Assembly (NCBI GenBank): GCA_036346275.1
Contig: CM070711.1
Coordinates: forward strand, 69,563,782 to 69,627,781
Source of the DNA: Otatea glauca
Lineage: Eukaryota; Streptophyta; Magnoliopsida; Poales; Poaceae
DNA: 64,000 bases
Direction: 5' to 3'
A program made the position numbers and the translations under genes. The notes beneath the pieces are model-generated. The model ran no database searches. It saw only the letters and a list, made by a program, of their open reading frames with translations, and was not told the origin of the DNA. Positions 36,886 through 46,900 of this stretch are shown here, piece by piece. Position 1 is the stretch's first letter. Each line of letters begins with the position of its first letter.

Positions 36886-37566
36886 TAGAGGTGGACGTCG
36901 TGCCGTGTTGGGCCGTGTCGAGCCGGCCTGGTACTGGCCTATCGTGCTTTGTGTTTGAACCGTGCTGGGCCGTGACGGCCCGTCGTGCTCGCCGTGCCGT
37001 GCCGTGCAGGCCCGGCTCACCTTCAGCAAGCCCAGGTACGGCACATTTGTGCTTCGTGCAGTTTCGGCCCAAGCCTAACCCATTTGCACTATTGCGACGA
37101 GAGGAAAAGAGCCGGAGACGCACGATACTTCTTAGTATAAAGACTTGTACATTGCAAGAAGCCGTTCTCTCTCACCCATTTCTCTATCGCCCGTCTCTCT
37201 CAACTCTCTCTTGCCCATCTCTCTCAATCTCTCTCAGCTTTCTCTCTCGCCCATTGCTCCCTATCTCAGCTCCCTCTCTCTCCCGTCTCTCTCAATCTCT
37301 CTTGCATGTCTCTCTCACTCACTCTCATCCGATCAGTCTCTTTCCTCTCTCTCGCACCATCTCTCTCAACTCTCTCTCGCATGTCTCTCTCAATCTCTCT
37401 CAACTCTCTTTCTCTCCCTTTGCTCCCTCTCAGCTCTCCATCTTTCTCGCCAGTCTCTCTCAATCTCTCTCGCCTATCTCTCTTACTCTCATTCGCCCGT
37501 TGCCCCTTCCTCTCTTTTCCCCTTTCCCAGCTAGAGAGAGCGAGGAGCGCCGTGAATCGAGGAGAG

Positions 37567-37601
<35 letters not shown>

Positions 37602-38617
37602 AGCGAGAGGAGCGGAGAGAGCTAGGCATGGTGCCGACCGAGGATAGAGAGAGGGACTGAGAGAGTGAGAGTGTGAGATAGAGAATCGGATAGGATTTAA
37701 GCGAGGCAACTTTTTCAGAAGTCAGAATATTTAAGCGTCCATAATTTTGTTTAATTACTTGAATTTCATAATTTTATTTATTTTCTCCCTTTTTCCTCTC
37801 TCTTCCCCCTTTTCTTCTTTCTTTCACCTTTTTCCCCTTTCCTCTTTTTTTTCTTCCCGTTCACCTTTTCCCTCCATTTTCCCCTTTCCCCTCTTTTTTT
37901 CCGTTTCCACCCTTTTTTCCCACCGACGTCCTCTCTTTTCCCCTCCCTCCCTCTCTCCCCCTCTCCCCCCTCTCTCTCCTTCTCCCTAACCGGGACATCG
38001 GCCGCCTCCGTCCCCCCTCTCCCTCCTCTCCAGCCACCTCCTCTCTGGGCTCCATGGCGATGGAGCCAAGGCGGCGGGAGGCGGGAGGCGTGGCAGGAGG
38101 CAAGAGGTGTGAATCGAGGCGACGGCATGGCGGAGGAGCTTAGGTGGCGGGAGGGGGAGCCGAGGTGGTGGGAGGCGGGATGTGGGAGCTGAGGTGGCAG
38201 GAGGCAAGGCGGCGGCCACGGCGACGCAACAGGAGATGGGAGGCGAGGCGGCTGCACGACGAAGGAGCCAAGGCGGTGGGAGGCGGGGCCACGGCGGCCA
38301 CGGCGCGGGCACGACCACAGCAACCACGGCAACACGACCAAGTACGCGAGGAGGGGAGGGACGGACGGGGAGGCAAGGCGACGGGATGGGTAGGGCGGCG
38401 GTGGATCGATGCGAGGCGGCGGCGATGGGAGGCGGTAGTGCCTCCCATGCCGCGCTCTTCGCTTTGTGCCGAGCGAGCCGACGGACCGACTCAACAATAG
38501 AGTTGGGCTAGGCCGCCCATCATGCCCTGGTTTCTGGGCCCGGCACGGCACACTTTGTGTCGGGCCAGGCTTTGGATTAGGCCAACCCACAAAACCCGAC
38601 CCGAGTGCCCACCTCTA
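36886..38617 (+). mobile_element. Non-autonomous hAT element, nDart-like ends (1732 bp)
   Basis: A perfect 8-bp target duplication, GCCTTTGC, occurs at 36878-36885 and 38618-38625. The left end TAGAGGTGGAC and the reverse complement of the right end (TAGAGGTGGGC) agree except one base. TAGAGGTGG is also the start of the rice nDart/Dart hAT ends. Subterminal regions are packed with CCGTGC and GGCCCG words. The interior holds a pyrimidine-rich CTCTC tract (37165-37530), a perfect (GA)n run (about 37566-37600), another T/C-rich tract (37750-37990) and a GGAGGCGGG-rich segment (38040-38450). The long open frames inside (up to 270 residues) follow from this low complexity. No transposase is present. 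Confidence 0.9.
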
Positions 38618-38888
38618 GCCTTTGCCTTTTGCCATACACTTTGCTTATTTTCTTTTTTTCCCTGGTTTATTAGGCTTTGCCGTACATGAGTACACTATCT
38701 TTTCTTAGAGACCACCGCATTAAAGACTAGATAATTTTTCATGAGATTTCTCGCACTTCTCTTTTTTTTTTCCTTAGAACTACCAACGGTCAATAAAATT
38801 CAGCTTTAAGGCCGTCTCCAACAACATTCCCTAAATCTGGATCCTTATATCCTCATATACAGAATTCCCTAAAAAGATTCCTTCCCTA

Positions 38889-39949
38889 TAGGGATGAAAA
38901 CGGATCGGATAGTTTCCGACCGATCTGGATATTTTCGGATACGGATTCTGTCGGATCGGATATTTGTTGGATAGTATCGGATACGGATACGGATTTTTTT
39001 TTTGTCGGATACGGATATGGATTCGGTAGCTCACTATCCGTCGGATACGGATACGGATTCGGATTCGGATAATCCGGATATTGATAGATCGGATATCCTG
39101 GATATACATAATGGTGGGCCAAAACTACTCTTCCGCCCAAAATGTTTCTTAATTTCGAATTGTTTTCTAATTTAATTAATCCATAAAGTAAGTTTCAATT
39201 ATTAAAATTAGCAAACCAACTCCAAAAATTACGAATTTTTTTTAAGAAAGTTCCAAAAATAATCTAACATTTTAAAAATTATTTTCAAGATTTTATCAGA
39301 TTTTAAATTTTCTCAAGAATTCAAATATTCCTATTCTTAATAGGAAAGTATTTAAATAAGTAGCTAAAAATCATAAAAACTCATAAATACATAATTTATT
39401 ATTTTTAACATAATTCAACAAAGAATATAAATCTTGGATCATTACATATAAGTGTTATATACTTTTTCTAGAGACGTGATATTTAAGTATTATCAGACTT
39501 TTAGTGTGTTATGTGTTTGCCTCCATTTGTATCTTTGAGTAAAGATTACCTTCATTTTTTTTGTTATGATCTACGTGTATAATGAACTAATTGTATGTGT
39601 GTGATAAACTAAGTCTTATATAATTTTATTTGCGACATGGTATCTACTTATTGTCTAAGTGAATGAAAATGCTTATATTTGTTCAATTTTCAATAACATT
39701 TTTATCAAATCAACTAGTTATGTGTTTTCGTTGACTTTTTATATACAATCTAAGGGGTTATCATGTTCCGATAAAATATTTGAAACTGTATCCGATTCGA
39801 TTCGTATTCGATCCGTATCTGTATTCGATATTATCCGTATTCGTATTCGTATCCGGACTATCCGTATCCGTATCCGCATCCGAGAAAAAATATGAAAACA
39901 AATATGGTAGAGCTATTATCCGTCCGTATCCGATCCGTTTTCACCCCTA
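38889..39949. mobile_element. hAT element nested in the PIF/Harbinger-like element (1061 bp)
   Basis: A perfect 8-bp duplication, CTTCCCTA, occurs at 38881-38888 and 39950-39957. The terminal inverted repeat TAGGGRTGAAAACGGATCGG, running to about 22 bp, has one mismatch between ends. Both subterminal regions are dense in CGGATA/GATACGG words (and TATCCG at the right). The ends match those of the element at 10144, so the two are sister families. The middle is AT-rich and non-coding. The exact duplication indicates a young insertion. Confidence 0.9.
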
Positions 39950-41301
39950 CTTCCCTATATCTATTCTCTCTCCAACAGCATTCCCCAAATCTCACTCTCT
40001 ATTTTCTCCCTCCTATATTATAATGATATTTCATAACCGCCATATGAGCCACGTTTATTTTTTACTGGGAAAAATTTGACCGGCTATTTTTAATTGCGGG
40101 AATCTAAATTTTGAAATTTATTGTAACGACTAGAATAACAGCTATATTGTAATTGCTATATTTTTAGGCTATAGCAGAAGTTTATGACTCTATCATAGAC
40201 AAGTTTTTTTAAGCATTTAAACATCCATATATAGAAAAGAGCTGAAACTAGATGATCAATATATTGTAACAGCATTGGATATTGATTGAGAAGGATAGAA
40301 ACATACAATGGCATTGGGAAGAAAAATTGATCACTCAAGAAGTTCCCTTCTCAATTGAATCTGTAGTTCTGCGCTATATGATTTTCTATTCTCATATCGT
40401 TTTTGGTCCAACTGTGATCGGTTTGATCATTACAGAGATCAGTGACTTGTATAGTGGAGTGTCTCTTGGCTCTAAAGGATAATGTGAATACAGGACTTTC
40501 ACAAAATCATACGCATTTGTAGAGTTCCATTTGCCTGCCCAGAAAGAACGCCGGACATTATACCTTCCATAGAGCGCGTTCTGGCCAAATGTGACAATTG
40601 CTCTGCAGGTAAATGTTTGCTCACCCATTAGCTAGTTATGTTGAGCATGTATAAACTGCAAAATCCACACACCGCCAGAACTCAGAACACATTAAGGGAA
40701 ATGCCATATAACATGGTTTCGAGACTATATGATTATATGAGCATAAATATGTGAACATACAACACAAATTATGCCTGCTACATTTAAATAATTAAAACAA
40801 CGGTATGAGTACAAACTTAAAAATTATCATCCTCACCCTGTTTTTTGGACTAGATCATAGAGAGTAACAAATGAGAATATCATCTCAACGAAGAAAATAA
40901 CTTTCTTTGGATTTTGGAAAAGACAATTCGCATTAGGATTTTGGAATAGAAAATTGGTAGTAGATCGTGCTGTTTAGTCTGTAGCAAATTGTGTGTTTCC
41001 ACAGGATGCAGCAGCACATGAATGCATCCTAAAATTCTGAATACCTCATGCACATGAATGCATCTAAAATTCTGAATACCTCAATTTCATGGATAGAAGC
41101 AAATGTCAGTTTTGATGGAAAAAATCACTAGTTGGGCTTACTATATAGATGGCTGAGTTGGCATTTATACCGTTCTTGAATTCAGTAGCTCAAGTTCAGC
41201 ACATACTACTACCATGCTTCAAAAACTTTGAGATACATACATACATTCTTATTGCAAAAATCCAGAACCGATCATTACAACAGCCTACTGATAGATCATA
41301 C

Positions 41302-42174
41302 TCACATAGCTGAAGTAGCTGCTGGAGCCCCCGCGAACCTGAGGAGGCTGCTCATCACATCAACCTCGCCGTCTTTCCTCTCGGCGGCAGCATCGCGATC
41401 ATTGAAGCAATAAGCTGGGGCCTGCCACTTGGCATCCTCTAGTATTCCGCCCACCTCAAAGCTCATCACATGCCGCTGCATCCCTGGGAAACAAAAACAC
41501 ACCAATTGATCATCTCATTGCTGCATCAAGGGACTCAACAAGTGAAGAAATTGAGACTGCAAGTCTGCAAAAACAAAGCACAGTGTCACATCCACAAACA
41601 AAAAATGAATTGCAGGAATTAGCTGCAAAGAACCACATAATTGTCACACGCTGCTGCATCAAGATTCAAGAAATTAATTGATTGTTTAAGTGAATATTAA
41701 CTGAATTTAGAGTGTATCCCTGCAGATTGCAGAGCAAGACCGCATCAATCATCACATTTTTTCATCAAGAATGTAGAGAACAAAAGCGTTGCAAACATTT
41801 TTGATGCTGGAATCAAGAAGTGAAAGTAATTCAGGCCGATATGTATTCTCTACCATTGAAGAGGTTCCAGCGAACGGGGGCGGTGGGTGACGACGTCCTC
41901 ATAGTACCAGACGAAGTCGACCTTGGTCTAGAGGTGGCAGTCGAAGCCGTCGGTGGTCTTGCGGCCGAGGTAGACGGCGCCGTCGATGAGCTAGTCGGGG
42001 GGGCAGGACATCGACTGGGAACCGCCTGGTGCGACCGGAGGCAGAATCGAAGTAGTAGGAGGTGCCGTTGGTCCACTCCACGTCGTAGAGCGAGTCGCCG
42101 GAGAGCATGATTGTCGGAATGGCCGCAGAGGTGGCGGCGAGGACCGGAAGCAGCAGGAGCAACGGCAGCGACAT
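41302..42174 (-). pseudogene. At4g14100-like secreted protein, captured and broken
   Basis: Two exons on the minus strand: 42174-41854 and 41483-41302, with a GT-AG intron. The first opens MSLPLLLLLPVLAATSAA, a signal-peptide-like start, then SGDSLYDVEWTNGTSYYFDS. The second reads GMQRHVMSFEVGGILEDAKW and QAPAYCFN and ends at TGA. This matches the plant family of uncharacterised protein At4g14100 (known members contain DLEWDNGTSF- and GREAHVMTFEVG-like motifs). An extra C in the C run near 42000 shifts the frame, two TGG Trp codons are TAG (near 41992 and 41927), and a second extra C near 41878 shifts it again. The usual N-terminal domain between signal peptide and DSLYDVEW is missing. It lies wholly inside the element at 38812-42681. 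Confidence 0.75.
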
Positions 42175-42814
42175 CGGCGCCGCCCCCGCCGCGTGGAAGA
42201 TCGGTCGACGCAAGCGACGAAGCCGAGACGCTCGCGAACCAGTGGCAAGGTTCCACTCGTGGGGTCGGGCCATGGAGCGCGAGGCGCACAAGCGAGAGGA
42301 GGAGGTCGCTGGGGACGGCGAGACACCGGGCCGCAGAGGCGGCAATGGGAGAGCGGCGGAGCCGGCCGGTGGGGCGTGCCATGGAGTGGCGGAGCGGCCT
42401 CCTCGACGGAGTAGCAGGATGGAGCGCCGGAACGCAGCGGCAAGGCAGTGGCGGAACGGCCTCCTCGCGGTTCATCGCGGGCGCGGGACGGAGCAGTCGT
42501 TGCGATGGGGAACGCGATGAGGAACGCGAGACGAAGCCTGAGATTTCGGAAACCTCTCTCCTCTCCCCAAAAATAGAGAACATGATAGGTAATCTGTTGG
42601 AGAGTGTTTTGGTGACACTGTAGCAATCATTCTCTATTTTTTAGGGTAAAGATTGAATATAAGTAATCTGTTGAGATGGCCTAACGAGGATCCACCGAAT
42701 CGATTGCTGGATATTTTGCTCTCTTTTTGGTAAGAATTGCTAGCTATTTTTTTTTTCTTCGCAACGAAATATTTGTCATCAACTTTTAGTATAGAATAGA
42801 TATCAGTAAAACAA

Positions 42815-43229
42815 GGAAAAAATCCATATAATACCCTAAACTTTACTCGAATGTTCGTTCGACACTTCCAAACTTTGAAACCGGTTATCTAGCACCCTGA
42901 ACTTTCCAATTCCGTTATTTTAACACCGTAAGCTAGTTTTGTAGAGGAAAAAGTCCATATAATACTCTGAACTTTATTCAAAAGTCCGTCCGACACTCTA
43001 AACTTTAAAATCGGTTATCTAACACCCTTAACTTTTCAATCCCGTTATATAGACTTTTGCCTCACAAAATCAGCTTAGGGTGTTAAACGAACAGGAGTGA
43101 AAAGTTCGGAGTACTAGATAACCGGTTTCAAAATTTAAGATATCGGATGTATTTTTGAGCAAAATTTAGGATGTTACTTAGACTTTTTCCCCCACAAAAC
43201 CAACTAAAGGTGTTACATAGACTTTTTCC
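42815..43229. mobile_element. Mutator-type MITE with 9-bp duplication (415 bp)
   Basis: A perfect 9-bp duplication, GTAAAACAA, flanks it (42806-42814 and 43230-43238), the length made by Mutator-like elements. The ends are GGAAAAAATCCATATAATAC and, in reverse complement, GGAAAAAGTCTATGTAACAC. The left half holds two direct copies of a ~125-bp unit (CATATAATACYCTGAACTTTA, CGACACT, AAACTTT, CGGTTATCTA), and the right half an inverted copy, so the whole could fold on itself. Non-coding. Confidence 0.85.
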
Positions 43230-43903
43230 GTAAAACAATCAGGTAACACCAACAGCTTCACCTTGTACTATTGCTGTATGGCAGCTATTGAAAAATGTTC
43301 GTAAATTGTTTGATTCGCAAAATTTTCTGCAACTGCAATGGCCACCTTGCAGTTGGACAGTGATACCCGTTCAGTTTTCAGTGATAAATCATGCCAGTAC
43401 CTACTACCTAGCAATGCGAATGCGGCAGGTTAAAACTGATTCGAACGAGCACAATGAGAAATTTGAAACTTTGCATGACATGATATTAAGCCAATCAGGC
43501 AGACACAAATGGAGATCAAATCATCTACGTTAATCACTGAAACGAGCATAGTAAAAGCGAATACTAACACACTTTTGCACAACGGTACTAAACATATGGG
43601 CTTTCCTACATCCCCAATCATTTTTACACCACCGGGAAGCTATCAATCACTTTACATGTTAAAGCATTGGGGATAAGAAAATAGAAAATAAAGAGGGGAA
43701 TTCTACAGCGGCTTCCAAAACCACCGCTGCTCGCAATAACATGCACACAACCAACCAGTACACAACCTCCCCCTTCAAACCCGAAAGGCAGGGGGGCAAT
43801 GCCAAAAGCAATGCAGCTAAAGAAAAATATCTTCATAAGAGAGGTAACTGTCAGCCTACAGTTAGCTCTGTATATATCTATATATCATAGGAGGGGAAGC
43901 TAA

Positions 43904-46900
43904 TCATGTGATGAGAAAACGCCACAACTTTTTCGCTGACGATGTTTTCTCTTCCTCTTCCCCTTCGTCATCAGAATCTTCATTGTGTTCATCCTTGTCC
44001 TCAAGTCCATCTCCATTTGATGGTTCAGTTGCAGACTGGAAAGGCAAAAACATCAAAATAGTAAGGTAAAAGTACACTACACAAGATCCAAAAAATACTA
44101 CACAACAAACAGTTGCTAAGTTAAACATGCTATCTTAATATAGACTCGGCCTTTAGAGTCAAGAAGTTCAGCAGAAAATTAGATGAAAGCTTTCTGAGGA
44201 ATAAATCTCAATCTACATACATACAATGTAAAAACTAGAATGACCATATATAAGCAAGGAGGAATGCAGCAACCCAACAATATAATTACAGAGTCTAAAA
44301 AGGAGCAAACACATCAGCATAGAGCATACAATTAGCAGAGTGCAACAAAAAGAGCAGTTACCACTGTAATCTCCTCTGAAGGTTCATCATCATCAACAAC
44401 ATCTGAATTATCTGCTTTCCCATTTTCATAGGGGACATCATCCGATGAAGCTGGGTCTACTGGTGCTCTCAAGTTCTGTTGCCCTTTATTGTCATATTCA
44501 TGATCCTTGAGGGTGCCAGATAAATCAAGTGGGGCTGCATCATGTTCATTTTTGGAGCACTTCTCTTCTAGAACAGATGCGCTGGCAACATGAGACATGT
44601 TAGTACAGGACACGATGAAATTCCCAAATATTTTAGTAAAGTTGAAATTATTGTGTAAAAATGAAGTATACCAGTTGGAAGTAATTTCTCCTCCATTCGC
44701 TTTCTGAATAGTGCTCCTGCGGTGCTTCCGACTTGGCTGTAAAACTTCACTTTGATCACAAGAGACCAAATAATTAAGCCTCTTTTGCCCAACTTTTGCA
44801 CCACCCACAGCTTGGGGTACTTCTCCAGCACCATTTCCAAGCTGATCAGCAAGTAATCTGTCATTGATGTCCACAGCTTTTCCAAGCTTTGTTGGTAAAC
44901 CGTTCTGAACAAAGTTGTCCTTATCATGATCAGCACTCTTCTCTGGAGAGCGTTTGAATATCACCTGAGCACATTTTCGAACCCAAGAAATTGGTGTTGA
45001 GACTGAAGGTGACACTTCTAGTTTCCTTCCAAGAAGTAGCTTTGCCGAAGAACAATTCTTAGGACTTGCATTATGATCTTCACTAGGAGCAGGAAGAAGA
45101 CCATTATCTTTCACCTTTGTCATACTACCAAGCTTTGACTTTCCAGTCTCTCTCAAAGACAGTTGCTTGTTCTCAGAATCAATTTTCAGTTCTTCTAACA
45201 CATTAAGTTGCTGAATTTGCTCTGTAATTGCTTCCCGATCTGAATGTAGCAGCTTTCTTTGCTCTTGGAGTTTCTCCCGTTGATTACTAAGGGCTTCAAT
45301 GGTGCTTTTAATCTCAGACAGCTCTAGCTCTCTCCTCTCACGCTCCAAAGTAGCTTCTTTCCTCTCATCCTCAAGTTTCTGCAACTCCTGTGCAACATGT
45401 TCCAGTTTTGAGTTGACCATCTCCTTTTGAGAATTTATGTAATTGAGCTCCTTGGATTTTTTCTGCTCAAACTCTTCTTCTCTTTCCCTTAAATAAGAAT
45501 CTATTTCCATCTGCCTAGCCTTGGCGGAATTTAGTAACTCCATTCTCTGGATATCAATGTCCCTCTTAAGATCTTCCCTCTCTTGTTCAATCTTACTCAG
45601 CCAACTTGCATGTTCTTGCTGCATCTTACTCATGAACTCTTCATGTTCACGAGAGAGGGTTTCTGAATTATTTTTGAACTGAACACGCAGATTGTCCTTC
45701 TCTTGTTTGATGATATTGGATTCATTCTTGATATATTCAGTTGTTACTCTTTGCACTTCAGCAATTCTAACTGCTTCCTTTTGTAGCACCTCTTTCTTTT
45801 CATCAATCAGCTCCCATTCAATTTCAAACCTTTCTTTTTCTGCTTGCAGCCTATCAGCATCAGCCATAAGTTCCTTTTTTTGGGCTCGGAGATTGTCAAT
45901 TTCTTCTTTAAGTTTCGTCTGCAAAGTAAGCAAATCATCTCTATCTGCTTGGGTTATTGCTAGATTTTGCTGGGCTTGAATTGCTTCCCATTTCTCCTCT
46001 TCAAAGAAAGCCTTTTCCTTCTCCAAATCTAATTTCATCTTCTGTATTTCCTCTCTTTCTTTTTGCAGTTCAATCAGTAACGCTTCTCTGTGAGAGAGGA
46101 GATTTCCTTCCTCCTCTTTCAACTCACCAGATCTACCAGCTAGCGTCCCCTCCTTGCTTGCTAATTCAGCAAGCCGAAGGTCAACATTTTGCTCCCTTTG
46201 TGCAACCACCGACTCTTGTTCATTGAGATCACTTTCTCTCTGATCCAACGAAATTCTCCTCGCCTCCATCTCTGTCTCAAAGGACATTCGCTTATTCTCA
46301 ATCTCAGTTTCAAATTCATGCTTTCTCCTCTCCAAGGCTATTTCTTGTTCCTGACTCAGCCTTTCAATCTCAGCCTACAGCCCAAGTCAGGATGATTTAG
46401 AAGAGACAAACTCACTATGCGTGCATCATCTATAAAGAAACTAGAGAATCTTACCCGTTCTTTACTTGCAATCGTTTCTTGGAAAATCAACAACTCACTC
46501 TCTCGTTTGTCAAGTAGGGATTCCTTCTGAATTACAGCCTGCAAAACAAAGCAATTTTGTCATATGTATAATTATAGCAATAATATAAAGCTGCTAATAA
46601 AACAATAAGTAAAAAACATTACATACTTCCTCCCTTGAAACTATTGCCTCTGTTTTTAGATCCAGCTTGTTTTTCTCTTCCAATAGAACTTTCTGATCAG
46701 CTTCAAGATTAAACTTTTCCTCTTCCAACCTTTTCTCCGAGTGAGTTATGTATGCTAACCTCTCAAGGATGTTCTCATCCCTCTGATTAAGAAGCGCTTG
46801 TTCTTTCAGTAATACCTGCTCCTTTTCATGCAAAATTTTCTTGGTATCATTCAAAGATTTCCTCTGGAGGCTAATCTCCTGTTCTTTGGTCTCATACCTG

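Larger units (their letters stand above)
38812..42681. mobile_element. PIF/Harbinger-like element carrying a captured gene fragment
   Basis: The left end GGCCGTCTCCAACA and the reverse complement of the right end (GGCCATCTCAACA) match with one substitution and one gap. A TAA target duplication lies at 38809-38811 and 42682-42684, as expected for PIF/Harbinger. Without the nested hAT element the length is about 2.8 kb. No transposase was recognised. The right third carries a GC-rich, spliced pseudogene of an At4g14100-like protein, so this looks like a non-autonomous element that picked up host sequence. Alternatively, a local pseudogene is merely flanked by two fortuitous or separate MITE ends. 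Confidence 0.6.

Noticed and set aside
37778..38590. 270-residue minus-strand open frame
   Set aside because: It lies inside the hAT element and is built from low-complexity purine/pyrimidine and GGAGGCGGG text; opposite-strand frames are equally open and no domain is visible.
41831..42583. 250-residue minus-strand open frame
   Set aside because: It runs out of frame through most of the At4g14100-like pseudogene and joins unrelated pieces only because of the frameshifts.
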